NCBI GenBank assembly: GCA_034431435.1
Contig: DAOUDG010000089.1
Location: 19,739-83,738 of the forward strand
DNA length: 64,000 nt
Direction: 5' to 3'
Source of the DNA: JAHCIE01 sp034431435
GTDB lineage: Bacteria; Chloroflexota; Anaerolineae; Epilineales; JAHCIE01
In this document: in pieces, positions 28,342 to 37,220 of the stretch
Numbering within the stretch: position 1 is the first letter of the stretch
Layout of the letters: every line of letters begins with the position of its first letter
Program-made: the position numbers and the translations under genes
The notes under the pieces: generated by a model
The model's input: only the letters and a program-made list of their open reading frames with translations
The model's database searches: none
Told to the model about the DNA's origin: nothing

Positions 28342-28703
28342 CAGTCGCAGTTGGGCACGCCAACCCAGCACGGGTACTGGTCGATCGCAATGGCGACGAC
28401 AAGCGTTAACACGAAGGCCAGGCCCACGACCGCCATCACGACGTTCATGCGGCGCAGGGCAACGTTTTCGCCGGGCTGCCCCGCGCGCCGGAACTGCGCC
28501 ATGTTGATACCGAACGCCAGCAGAGGCAGCAGCGCCAGCACAGTGATGGCGATTACCGTGCCGACGACATTCGGCCCGTCGGCGGGCGCAGGGGCGATCA
28601 GAGTGGCGAAGGGCGGCTCGATGTGGAGCATGAGCAGCGGATACATGATGGCGGCCGGCAGGCAGAGGAACAGGCCGACCACAGCGGTGGCGCGCGCCGT
28701 CAT
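28341..28703 (-). CDS. Three-helix membrane protein within the formate dehydrogenase operon
   Basis: 120 residues with three hydrophobic segments (AVVGLFLCLPAAIMYPLLML, VVGTVIAITVLALLPLLAFG, VVMAVVGLAFVLTLVVAIA) and a C-terminal CWVGVPNCD. No family recognised. Its ATG overlaps the ferredoxin-subunit stop (ATGA) and its stop overlaps the EamA start (TGATG), so it is translated in step with both. It could anchor the dehydrogenase to the membrane; it has no obvious heme-binding His pair. Confidence 0.78.
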   Translation of the reverse strand: MTARATAVVGLFLCLPAAIMYPLLMLHIEPPFATLIAPAPADGPNVVGTVIAITVLALLPLLAFGINMAQFRRAGQPGENVALRRMNVVMAVVGLAFVLTLVVAIAIDQYPCWVGVPNCD

Positions 28704-29404
28704 GGCCGCCGCCTCTTTGCGCGGCGGCGGTCGCTGCGCGTCACAGCGAGCACCTCGTCCGGTGTCAGGCCCTGCTGCAACAGGTACTCGCGCCTCGGCT
28801 TCAGCGCGCCCGTCGGGCACACGCCCACGCACTGGCCGCAGAACACGCACGTCGTCTGGGGCAGCGGCGTGTCGAAAAAGGTCGCCACCGTCGTCGCGTA
28901 GCCCCGCCCGCCCAGCGTCAGGGCGAAAGCATACTGCGCATCCTCGGCGCACACCTGCACGCAGCGCCAGCACAGCACGCACTGGCTGTAGTCGCGCACG
29001 TACATCGGGTTGTCGTCCAGGAGGGGTGAGGTGCGCGGCGTCGCGTCCGGGAAGCGCGTCGCGTCCGCGCCATACTCCTCGACCAGCGGCTGGATGCCTG
29101 GCGCTTCCGACAGGTCCACCGTCGATTGCAGCATCTCCAAGATGGTGCGGCGGCTGCGCGTAATGCGCTCCGACTGGGTGTGAATCACCATGCTGTGGGT
29201 TGCCTGCGCCACGCACGCCGCCGTCAGCAGCCGCGACCCCTCCACCTCCACCAGGCACATGCGGCACAGCCCATTGGCCGTGCATGCCTCGTGGTAGCAG
29301 ATAGTGGGGATGACGCGCCCCGCCGCCCGCGCCGCCTGGAGGATGGTGGTCCCGGCGGGAACTGTCAGCGCCTGCCCGTCGAGGGTAATGCTGATGTCGG
29401 TCAT
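28700..29404 (-). CDS. HoxU/NuoG-N-terminal-like iron-sulfur subunit of formate dehydrogenase
   Basis: 234 residues. An N-terminal [2Fe-2S] ferredoxin domain (CYHEACTANGLCRMC, AACVA) is followed by a NuoG-type linker region and a two-cluster [4Fe-4S] domain (CVLCWRCVQVC and CVFCGQCVGVCPTGAL). It corresponds to the N-terminal part of FdsA/HoxU/NuoG, here a separate protein, and should wire the Mo subunit to the NAD-reducing NuoEF-like subunit. A basic tail (RRRAKRRRP) ends it. It lies downstream of the NuoEF-like gene and overlaps the small membrane protein. Confidence 0.9.
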   Translation of the reverse strand: MTDISITLDGQALTVPAGTTILQAARAAGRVIPTICYHEACTANGLCRMCLVEVEGSRLLTAACVAQATHSMVIHTQSERITRSRRTILEMLQSTVDLSEAPGIQPLVEEYGADATRFPDATPRTSPLLDDNPMYVRDYSQCVLCWRCVQVCAEDAQYAFALTLGGRGYATTVATFFDTPLPQTTCVFCGQCVGVCPTGALKPRREYLLQQGLTPDEVLAVTRSDRRRAKRRRP

Positions 29405-29431
29405 GGCGTGATCCCCCTGGTTCCGACCACT

Positions 29432-29475
29432 GACGACCGACCACCGATTACCCCATTGAGCCGTGGTCGGTCGTC
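29432..29475. repeat. Palindrome (13-bp stem) inside the formate dehydrogenase operon
   Basis: GACGACCGACCAC (29432-29444) pairs with GTGGTCGGTCGTC (29463-29475) around an 18-base loop, between the NuoEF-like and HoxU-like genes. It is a member of the GTCGGTGGTCGG intergenic family. Confidence 0.8.
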
Positions 29476-29487
29476 GGTCATCGGTTG

Positions 29488-31275
29488 TCAGCCCGCCCTA
29501 ATCGCCCCATTGCGAGGCGCGCTCCCCGCTGCGAACAAGTCCGGCCACCGCCGCATCGCGCTCAGTGTCGCACTGGCCGCCGTCTGCCCCAGGCCGCACA
29601 GCGAGGCGTCGGTCATCGTCCAGCCCACATCGGCCAGCGTCGGCGCGTCGTCAGGGCGCACGTCCCCCGCCGCCATGCGGTCGAGAATCTCCATCTGGCG
29701 CTGCGTCCCCATCTGGCACGGGTAGCACTTCCCGCACGACTCGTGGGCGAAGAAGCGGGCCAGGCGGCGCAGCACGTCACGCAGGTCGCGGCTGGTGTTG
29801 AAGACCATCACGGCCCCCGAACCGAGAGGCAGCCCGGCGGCGCGCAGGTCCTCGAAGGTCAGCGGTACATCCAGGTCGGCCTCGGTGGCGAAGGCCCCCG
29901 CCGCGCCCCCCAACAGGATGGCCTGCAAGTCGCCGCCCGTCACACCCCCGGCCAGGTTCTCGATGAGGTGGCGCATCGGCACGCCGAAAGGCACCTCATA
30001 CAGGCCCGGCCGCACCACATCGCCGGACACGCAGAAGAGCTTGGGGCCGCTGGACCGCTCCGTCCCGAAGCGGCGGAAGGCGGTTGCGCCGTGGCTCAAT
30101 ACGTACACCGCCTTCGCCAGCGTCTCCACGTTGTTGATCGCCGTTGGACAGCCGAACAGGCCGTGGGTCGCCGGGAAAGGCGGCTTGACGCGGGGAAAGC
30201 CGCGCTTGCCCTCGATGGACTCGAACAGCGCAGTCTCCTCGCCGCAGATGTACGCGCCCGCACCATTGCGCAGCTCGATGTCGAGGCTGTAGCCAGAGCC
30301 CAGAATGTTCTCGCCCAGATAGCCCGCCGCGCGGCACTCGTCCAGGGCATGGTCCACCCGTTCCAGGGCCAGCGGATACTCGCCGCGCACGTAGAAGTAG
30401 ACTCTGGTCGCCCCGATGGCGTACGCGCCCAGAATCGCGCCTTCGATGATACGGTTGGGGTCACCCTCCAACAGCACCCGGTCCTTGAACGTACCCGGCT
30501 CGCTCTCGTCGGCGTTGACGACAAAGTACTTGGGCTGACCAGGGGCTAGCGCCGCCGCCTGCCACTTGACGGCGGTTGGAAAGGCAGCCCCGCCGCGCCC
30601 CACCAACCCCGAGGCCTGAATCTCGTCGATGACCGTCTGGGGCGGCATACGCCCGCCAATCACCCGCTGCACGCCGCGCATGCCGCCCGCCGCCTCGTAC
30701 TCGATGAGCGACGCCGCCCGCCCGCGCCCGCACAGCACCGTCACGATGCTCAGGTCGCCACCCACGTAGTCACCGTGGGCCGGGCCGCGCCCCGCGAACA
30801 GGGCGTCCAGATCGATGGGCGCGCACGGCGCAAAGGTAGCGCCGACGCTCGTGCGGGTCAGCTCGTCATGGCGAGTGACGTGGACCGCCGGCCCCACGTT
30901 GCACAGCCCCAGGCACGGCGAGCGCTCGACCGTGACCGCCCCGTCGGCCGAGGTCTCGTGGAGGCTGACCCCCGCCTGCCGGCAGGCCGCATCGAGCAAG
31001 GCATCGCCGCCGTGGAGGCTACATGCGGGGTCGGTGCACACCCGCACGACAGTCCTTCCCACCGGCTCGCGATAGAAGAGCGCGTAGAAATCGATCACGC
31101 CGTAGACATCGGCCAGCGGCACGCCCAACACCCGGCCTACCTCCTCCGCCACAGGCGCGGGCAGGTGGCCGTACAGGCTTTGGGCGACGTGGAGCGCCGG
31201 CAGCAGCCCTGCGCGGCCCTGGGAGGCAAGCGAGCCGAGGGCGGTGCGGAGTGGTGTGAGATCAAGCTCAGTCAT
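29488..31275 (-). CDS. NAD-reducing subunit of formate dehydrogenase (NuoE-NuoF fusion)
   Basis: 595 residues. Residues 1-~150 are a NuoE-like thioredoxin-fold [2Fe-2S] domain (CTDPACSLHGG, CLGLCNVGPAV). Residues ~170-595 are NuoF-like: GLVGRGGAAFPTAVKW (FMN/NAD), NADESEPGTFKDR, GAYICGEETALFESIEG, the SLBB region, and HESCGKCYPCQMGT for a [4Fe-4S] cluster. It resembles FdsB/HoxF and would reduce NAD+ with electrons from formate. ATG 31275 (MTELDL) has GGAAGGA upstream; an in-frame start at 31302 is less likely. First gene of the operon. Confidence 0.91.
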   Translation of the reverse strand: MTELDLTPLRTALGSLASQGRAGLLPALHVAQSLYGHLPAPVAEEVGRVLGVPLADVYGVIDFYALFYREPVGRTVVRVCTDPACSLHGGDALLDAACRQAGVSLHETSADGAVTVERSPCLGLCNVGPAVHVTRHDELTRTSVGATFAPCAPIDLDALFAGRGPAHGDYVGGDLSIVTVLCGRGRAASLIEYEAAGGMRGVQRVIGGRMPPQTVIDEIQASGLVGRGGAAFPTAVKWQAAALAPGQPKYFVVNADESEPGTFKDRVLLEGDPNRIIEGAILGAYAIGATRVYFYVRGEYPLALERVDHALDECRAAGYLGENILGSGYSLDIELRNGAGAYICGEETALFESIEGKRGFPRVKPPFPATHGLFGCPTAINNVETLAKAVYVLSHGATAFRRFGTERSSGPKLFCVSGDVVRPGLYEVPFGVPMRHLIENLAGGVTGGDLQAILLGGAAGAFATEADLDVPLTFEDLRAAGLPLGSGAVMVFNTSRDLRDVLRRLARFFAHESCGKCYPCQMGTQRQMEILDRMAAGDVRPDDAPTLADVGWTMTDASLCGLGQTAASATLSAMRRWPDLFAAGSAPRNGAIRAG

Positions 31276-31334
31276 CGCGCTGTCCTTCCCCGTCGAAGAC
31301 AAGCCGAGGTGGGGGACGCATCAGGTCCCCTCTG

Positions 31335-31373
31335 CCCCCTCTGACTCCCCCCGTCTAAAGGGGGACAGGGGGG
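31335..31373. repeat. C-run/G-run imperfect hairpin
   Basis: CCCCC (31348-31352) and GGGGG (31360-31364) pair around GTCTAAA; flanking CTG/CAG and CCCCC/GGGGG extend it with bulges. It lies in the 5' region of the dehydrogenase operon. Confidence 0.45.
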
Positions 31374-31413
31374 TGGGGCCAGGATGAAGCTCTTACTGTC
31401 GGGTGTGCCGAGT

Positions 31414-31441
31414 ATTGTACCGTTTCGCGCCAAATATGCAA
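31414..31441 (-). promoter_or_regulatory. Possible promoter of the formate dehydrogenase operon
   Basis: On the minus strand TTGCAT (31441-31436), a 16-base spacer and TACAAT (31419-31414). The -10 differs from consensus at one base. It lies about 140 bases before ATG 31275. Confidence 0.42.
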
Positions 31442-31845
31442 TAGCCACTGCTACTCGGAGTGCGGCGGCCGTGCGGGGGCACGCTTCCCCCATTCTGGGC
31501 AGAGCCTATCCGGCCTTGCATCCGGGGCGCGACTCGCGTACAACTGACCCTACACGACACCCGCCACAAGGACGTGACGCATGCGACACCTCCCCATTGC
31601 CCGGCTGCCTCGCAACAGCATCGACCACGATGTCATCGGCGCGGGCGCGGCGAGACTTTCGCCTTGATGCTGCTCGACGACCTGAACGCGCGCGACGCCG
31701 CCACGGCGGTCACGCGCCATCGAACCCGTCACCGCCGCCGGGCAGGCGCGCCCCTCGACCTGGGCGGGTGTGCCATGACCCATCAGATGGGCGTCGCGGG
31801 GCGGGCCGCCCGGCATGACGCCCATGCCGAGAGGAGATGTACCCC

Positions 31846-34317
31846 GTGACCGAAGCTACCCCTGCTCGAACAGTCCCCACCCCCAACGTCGACGGTTTCC
31901 GTCGCGCCCTCGACGACAGCATGGGCTACATGGTCGGAACCCGCATGCCATCGGCCAGCGACGGCGACTGGTATCTCAGCCTGGCCTACACCATTCGCGA
32001 CCGCCTGGTGGACCGCTGGCGGCGCACCTCCGAGACCTACTACGAGGCCAATCCCAGGTTCGTCTACTTCCTGTCCGCCGAGTATCTGCCGGGCCGCCAG
32101 ATACACCAGAATCTCCTCTACACCGGCTTGAAGGACGTGGCCCGTGAGGCCCTGGCGAGCTTTAACCAGAGCCTGGACGAGTTGACCGCCCTCGATCCCG
32201 AACCCGGCCTGGGCAACGGCGGCCTGGGTCGCCTGGCCGCCTGCTTTCTCGACTCCATGGCCACCCTCAACATCCCCAGCGTCGGCTACGGCATCCGCTA
32301 CGAATACGGCATCTTCAAGCAATCCTTCAAGGATGGCTGGCAGGTGGAGAACCCCGACGATTGGTTGTACCACACCTTCCCCTGGGAGTTCCCCCACTCC
32401 GACGATATGGTCGAGGTCTATTTCGGCGGCCGCACCGAAAGCTACCTGGATGAGCGCGGCTTCTACCGCGTGCGCTGGATTCCCGAGCAGAAGGTGATGG
32501 GCGAACCCTACCACCTGCCTGTCCCCGGCTACGAGACCGGCACGGTGGGCATGCTGCGGCTGTGGCAGGCGCGGGCCAGCAAAGAGTTCGACCTGCAACT
32601 CTTCGATGTGGGCGACTACAGCCAGGCCGTCGAGCAGAAGGTCCATTCCGAGACCATCAGCAAGGTGCTCTACCCTAACGATAACAACGAGCAGGGCCGC
32701 GAGTTGCGCCTCAGGCAGGAGTACTTCTTCGTCACCTGCTCCTTGCGTGATATCATCCGCCGCTTCCGCCTGCGCAACAGCAGTTGGGACGCCTTCCCCG
32801 ACAAGGTCGTGATTCAGCTCAACGACACCCACCCCACCATCGCCATCGCTGAGCTGATGCGCATCCTGGTTGACGAGTACCGTATGCCCTGGGAGCCTGC
32901 CTGGCAGATCACCACCCGCACCTTCGCGTACACGAGTCATACCCTGATGCCCGAGGCGCAGGAAACCTGGCCCGTCAGCCTGCTCGGCCGCCTGCTGCCC
33001 CGCCATCTGGAGATTATCGACGAGATCAATCGCCGACTGCTGCAAGAGGTGCAGGCCCGCTACCCCACCGACCCTGCCCGTCTCCAGCGCGTGTCCATCA
33101 TCAGCGATGGCCCCGACCCTCGCGTGCGCATGGCGCATCTGGCCGTCGTGGGCAGCTTCTCCGTCAACGGCGTCGCCGCCCTCCAGTCGAAGCTGTTGGC
33201 CGAGCGCGTGATGCCAGACTTTGCCGAGATGTGGCCGGACCGCTTCAACAACAAGACCAACGGCGTCACGCCGCGCCGCTTCGTCCGCCTCGCCAACCCC
33301 CGCCTGTGCGACCTGATTACCGATGCCATCGGCGACGGCTGGCTCAACGACCTGGAGCGGCTGTGCGAGTTGGAGAAGCACGTCGACGACGCGGCCTTCC
33401 GCCAGGCCTGGCGCGACATCAAGGCGGCCAACAAGCGCGGCCTAGCCGACGTCACAGCCCGCCTGACCGGCATCGACATCGACCCTACGTCGGCCTATGA
33501 TGTCATGGTTAAGCGACTCCACGAGTACAAGCGTCAGCTGCTCAAGGCGCTACATATTGTCACGCTGTACAATCGCCTGCGTGCCGACCCCAAGCAGGAC
33601 ATCCAGCCCACCACCTTCGTCTTCGGCGCGAAGGCCGCACCCGGCTATGCCATGGCCAAGCTCATCATCCGCCTCATCAACGGCATCGGCGAGGTCGTCA
33701 ACACCGATCCGCTGGTGGCGGGTCGCCTCAAGGTCGCCTTCCTGCCCAACTTCAACGTCTCCCTGGGCGAGGTCATCTACCCGGCCGCCGACATCTCCGA
33801 GCAGATCTCGCTGGCGGGCAAGGAGGCTTCGGGCACCGGCAACATGAAGTTCGCCCTCAACGGGGCCGTGACGGTCGGAACGCTGGATGGCGCGAACATC
33901 GAGATCCGCGAGCGCGTAGGCGCGGACAACTTCTTCCTGTTCGGCCTGACCGCCGACGACGTCTTCGCCCTCCAGGCCCACGGCTACAACCCGATGGGTA
34001 TCTACATCGGCAACGAGACGCTCCGCCAGGCCATCGACCTTATCGCGTCGGGCCTCTTCACCGGCGGCGACCGCAGCATGGTCAAGCCAGTCGTCGACTC
34101 ACTGGTGTATCATGACCAGTTTATGCTGCTGGCCGACTATCAGCCCTACGTCGACATTGAGGATAAGGCCCTCGCCGCCTACCGCGACATCGAGGCCTGG
34201 ACGCGCATGTCCATCCTCAACACGGCGCGCAGCGGCTACTTCACCTCCGACCGCACCATCCGCGAGTACGCCAGCGACATCTGGAAGGTCAAGCCGGTGC
34301 CCGTGCCCCTGCTGTAG
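31846..34317 (+). CDS. glgP: Glycogen/alpha-glucan phosphorylase
   Basis: 823 residues of the GT35 phosphorylase family, which releases glucose-1-phosphate from alpha-1,4-glucans with inorganic phosphate and PLP. Seen: EPGLGNGGLGRLAACFLDS near the N terminus and EASGTGNMKFALNG with the PLP lysine; KRLHEYKRQ is also conserved. Length is normal. The start is GTG 31846 because GAGGAG lies nine bases upstream; the ATG at 31837 directly abuts that SD and is less likely. It stands alone, with a strong terminator hairpin after it. Role: glycogen breakdown. Confidence 0.95.
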   Translation: MTEATPARTVPTPNVDGFRRALDDSMGYMVGTRMPSASDGDWYLSLAYTIRDRLVDRWRRTSETYYEANPRFVYFLSAEYLPGRQIHQNLLYTGLKDVAREALASFNQSLDELTALDPEPGLGNGGLGRLAACFLDSMATLNIPSVGYGIRYEYGIFKQSFKDGWQVENPDDWLYHTFPWEFPHSDDMVEVYFGGRTESYLDERGFYRVRWIPEQKVMGEPYHLPVPGYETGTVGMLRLWQARASKEFDLQLFDVGDYSQAVEQKVHSETISKVLYPNDNNEQGRELRLRQEYFFVTCSLRDIIRRFRLRNSSWDAFPDKVVIQLNDTHPTIAIAELMRILVDEYRMPWEPAWQITTRTFAYTSHTLMPEAQETWPVSLLGRLLPRHLEIIDEINRRLLQEVQARYPTDPARLQRVSIISDGPDPRVRMAHLAVVGSFSVNGVAALQSKLLAERVMPDFAEMWPDRFNNKTNGVTPRRFVRLANPRLCDLITDAIGDGWLNDLERLCELEKHVDDAAFRQAWRDIKAANKRGLADVTARLTGIDIDPTSAYDVMVKRLHEYKRQLLKALHIVTLYNRLRADPKQDIQPTTFVFGAKAAPGYAMAKLIIRLINGIGEVVNTDPLVAGRLKVAFLPNFNVSLGEVIYPAADISEQISLAGKEASGTGNMKFALNGAVTVGTLDGANIEIRERVGADNFFLFGLTADDVFALQAHGYNPMGIYIGNETLRQAIDLIASGLFTGGDRSMVKPVVDSLVYHDQFMLLADYQPYVDIEDKALAAYRDIEAWTRMSILNTARSGYFTSDRTIREYASDIWKVKPVPVPLL

Positions 34318-34352
34318 GCCGCGCCCCCCTGACCTGGGGATGCGCGTCAAGC

Positions 34353-34386
34353 CACGGGGCGGCGAGAGGATTCTCGCCGCCCCGTG
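34353..34386. terminator. Perfect 15-bp hairpin between convergent glgP and STAND genes
   Basis: CACGGGGCGGCGAGA (34353-34367), a four-base loop, and its exact complement (34372-34386). It lies 35 bases after the glgP stop and 21 bases beyond the minus-strand STAND gene stop, so it can end both transcripts. No T-run on either side. Confidence 0.8.
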
Positions 34387-34407
34387 CTGTCCTCGAACGA
34401 GTCGCCT

Positions 34408-37095
34408 CTAGCCCTCAAGGAGGCTACGATGGGCCGGTGCGGGAACATCCTTCAGGCCGTGCGGCTCCAGGGCCAGCGCGATGGCCTCGCTCTCCGTCAT
34501 GCCGCCGCCTTCGGCTCGCAAGGCGGCGAACGTCTCGGCGTCGAGACGCTCGCCCACGGCAGCCATGACCCGACGGTAGGCGAGCATGTCGGCTGTCTTG
34601 CCGAGGAAGGGCGCGTGGTCGATGCCCCGCGCCTGCGCATAGCCGAGCAGGCGCGCCGCCCGCCGCGCGTCGCCCTGGGCGATACACACCCCTGCCAGAC
34701 CAACCAGGCAGAGCCGGATGTCCACGCGACGGGCTGTCGTGCGTAACACGGCCAGGCTTTCCATGAACAGGCTGACCGCCTCGTCCATGTTACCGGCCTC
34801 CCACGCGATCAGGCCGATGTAGCGCAGGATGATGGCCATCCGGAAATTGTTGCCCGCTTCGCGGTACAGGGGGAGAGCCTCGGTCCAGTGCTCCAGCGCC
34901 GTGGCATTGTCGCGGCGGCCGTAGGCCAGGCAGCCCAGATTCTTGTGGGCGGTGGCGATGTGGACGGTGTGCCCCACGGTCATCGAGATGCTGAGCGCCT
35001 CATTCAGCCACCCTTCAGCCTCGTCGTAATCCTCCCGCAGCAAGGCCATGCCGCCCAGGTGAGCCACCGGCTGGGCGCGCTCGATGTCGTCCCCCTCCAT
35101 CGCGAACAGCGCCGCGCTCTCGCGGAACAACGCCTGCGCCTCGGCCATGCGGCCCAACTCGGCCTTCCGCAGGCCGAGGAGGTTCAACGCCCGCGCCAGC
35201 CCCCACCGTTCCCCCACGCGCCACAGAATGGCGATGCTCGCGTCGATGGCCTGAACCGCGTTCTCGTTGCCCACCCCATCGTACGGCATGGCGCAACCCA
35301 GGTAGGCCAGCCCTATCGCCCGCCCCCGCTCATCCTCTAGCTCGGCGCACAGGTCAATCGCGCGACGTGCGCACTCGATCGCGGTGGCGTGGCTGTCGTG
35401 GCGCATGGCGACCGCGCTGGCGCCCAGCAGTGCGCGGGCGTACAGCGCGGGATCGGCGCTGGGACTGACGGCGCTCAGCGCCGCAGCAAACCAGCGAGGC
35501 CCCTCACCCGCCAGGCTGCGCGTACCCCAGAAGCGCCAGAGGGCCGCCGCCAATCGCAGCCCTAGCAATCGCCTGAACTCGGCGTCGTCCGCCAGCGTCC
35601 AGCTCAAGACCGCGCGGAGGTTCTCGATTTCCCCCTCCACTCGGTCCAGCCACTCTAGCTGGGCGGGGCCGGCCAGGCGCGGGGCCGCGCTCTCGGCGAA
35701 GACGACAAAGTGACGCGCCCATTGGTCTCGGAGCATGTCCGCCTCACCACTCGCCATCAGCCGCTCGGCGGCGTACTCGCGAATCGTCTCGAGCAGGCTG
35801 AAGCGCGGCTGGCTGTCGCGGCCGTGACTCTGGCGAACCAGGCTCTTGTCGGCCAGCGACGTGAGATACTCAAAGATGCGCCCGCCCAGTGCCCCATCCG
35901 CGTTGCACACCGCCTCGAAAGCATCCAGCGTCCAGCCGCCGGCGAAGACCGACAGCCGTCGGAACAGCGTGCGCTCCTGCTCGTCGAGCAGGTTGTAGCT
36001 CCAATCGATGGTGGCCCGTAGCGTCTGGTGGCGGTCGGGAAGGTCGCGCGCGCCCTGGGTGAGAAAGGCCAGGCGATCGGTCAGGCGCGTCAGAATCTCC
36101 TGGGGCGGCAGCATCTTGATGCGCGAGGCCGCCAGTTCCAGGGCCAGCGGCAGCCCGTCCAGGCGTCGGCAGATTTCCGCCACCGCCGCCGCGTTCTCGT
36201 GCGTCAGCGCGAAGCTGTGACGCGCATCCTGGGCGCGCATCACGAACAGGCGCACCCCGTCGTAGTCTAGCAACTCATCCAGGCGGGTGGGCGGCGCGCT
36301 CAGGGGCACCGCCAGTGGCTCGACCACCCATTCCTTCTCACCCCGTAGGTGCAGCATCTCCCGGCTGGTCACCAGCGCCTTGAGGCCGGGGCAATCTTGC
36401 AGCAGGGCCGCCAGCAGCGGCGCGGCGGCGATGAGGTGCTCGAAGTTGTCCAGCACGAGGAGCAGCCGTCGCTCGCGGAGGTTCTCGCGCAGCGTGTCCA
36501 GGGGCGGCCGCCCACCGGTCTCGTGAAGCCGCAGGGCGTGGGCGATGGTGTCGAGAACCAGGCGTGGGTCACTGACGGTGGCCAGTGGCACGAAGCAGAC
36601 GCCGTCGCGAAAGGCGCGCTCCACGTCGCCGTCGTGGGCATCGCTGAATAGTGCCGCGACCGTTTCCAGCGCCAGGGTTGTCTTGCCGACGCCCCCAGGT
36701 CCCGTGAGGGTCACCAGCCGAGTGCCGCCGCGCAGCAGATACTCCTGGATAGCCGCGACCTCATCGGCACGGCCGATCATGGCGGTGGGGGACAGGGGGA
36801 GGCGGGACCAGGCGGGCATAGGCGGAACGGACCAGGGCCGCGCCCTGGCGTCCGTATCCTCGTCGTCGGGCATGCGCCGCGCAAAGCGCAGGAACGCTTC
36901 CCGCTCGGCCAGGGGGACGTCCAGTTCGGCGGCCAGGCGCCGGGTCATCACGTCCGACGGCCGAAGGTCGTCGGACTCGACCTTGCGCAATGTCACCTGG
37001 GCGTAGCCGGCGCGGCGGGCCAATTCGGCCTGGGTCAGGCCCAGGCCCTGCCGTCGCCGTTTCAGCCATTGACCAAATGTGATCTCACCAGCCAT
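34408..37095 (-). CDS. XRE-HTH STAND ATPase regulator with TPR repeats
   Basis: 895 residues. Residues ~8-60 are an XRE-type helix-turn-helix (QGLGLTQAELARRAGYAQVTLRKVE). An NB-ARC-like STAND ATPase follows: Walker A GPGGVGKTT, Walker B LLLVLDNFEH, and GLPLALELAASRI. The C-terminal ~400 residues are TPR-like helices (for example GRMAEAQALFRESAALF). Proteins of this build are signal-dependent transcription activators that bind a ligand or protein through the TPRs. Target genes are unknown. Two TTGTATC direct repeats lie upstream of its start and may be self-regulatory sites. Confidence 0.88.
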   Translation of the reverse strand: MAGEITFGQWLKRRRQGLGLTQAELARRAGYAQVTLRKVESDDLRPSDVMTRRLAAELDVPLAEREAFLRFARRMPDDEDTDARARPWSVPPMPAWSRLPLSPTAMIGRADEVAAIQEYLLRGGTRLVTLTGPGGVGKTTLALETVAALFSDAHDGDVERAFRDGVCFVPLATVSDPRLVLDTIAHALRLHETGGRPPLDTLRENLRERRLLLVLDNFEHLIAAAPLLAALLQDCPGLKALVTSREMLHLRGEKEWVVEPLAVPLSAPPTRLDELLDYDGVRLFVMRAQDARHSFALTHENAAAVAEICRRLDGLPLALELAASRIKMLPPQEILTRLTDRLAFLTQGARDLPDRHQTLRATIDWSYNLLDEQERTLFRRLSVFAGGWTLDAFEAVCNADGALGGRIFEYLTSLADKSLVRQSHGRDSQPRFSLLETIREYAAERLMASGEADMLRDQWARHFVVFAESAAPRLAGPAQLEWLDRVEGEIENLRAVLSWTLADDAEFRRLLGLRLAAALWRFWGTRSLAGEGPRWFAAALSAVSPSADPALYARALLGASAVAMRHDSHATAIECARRAIDLCAELEDERGRAIGLAYLGCAMPYDGVGNENAVQAIDASIAILWRVGERWGLARALNLLGLRKAELGRMAEAQALFRESAALFAMEGDDIERAQPVAHLGGMALLREDYDEAEGWLNEALSISMTVGHTVHIATAHKNLGCLAYGRRDNATALEHWTEALPLYREAGNNFRMAIILRYIGLIAWEAGNMDEAVSLFMESLAVLRTTARRVDIRLCLVGLAGVCIAQGDARRAARLLGYAQARGIDHAPFLGKTADMLAYRRVMAAVGERLDAETFAALRAEGGGMTESEAIALALEPHGLKDVPAPAHRSLLEG

Positions 37096-37146
37096 GTACG
37101 CGACCCTCTATTCACCCCTCAAGCCGGTGGCCTCCCTATATCCCTA

Positions 37147-37164
37147 TTGTATCACTTTTGTATC
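37147..37164. promoter_or_regulatory. Direct repeats TTGTATC, 11 bases apart
   Basis: TTGTATC at 37147-37153 and 37158-37164, one helical turn apart, in an unusually AT-rich stretch about 50 bases upstream of the STAND regulator start. On the minus strand this includes TACAAT, a possible -10 element. Could be an operator for the HTH domain. Confidence 0.35.
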
Positions 37165-37220
37165 GCTAACGACTCTTCTCCTGCCCCTATCGGCACGTAT
37201 CATAGGCAAACGGGGAAGGC

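Larger units (their letters stand above)
31276..31845. other. Divergent intergenic region, formate dehydrogenase / glycogen phosphorylase
   Basis: About 570 bases. It holds a probable promoter for the dehydrogenase operon (31414-31441), a C/G-rich imperfect hairpin (31335-31373), and then ~400 bases without a gene I can support. Short plus-strand frames around 31384-31818 have no recognisable product. The last bases hold the GAGGAG SD for glgP. Confidence 0.55.

Noticed and set aside
31384..31818. Plus-strand frames of 129-144 codons before glgP
   Set aside because: Composition is Arg/Pro-rich, frames compete with each other, and no motif or family was recognised.
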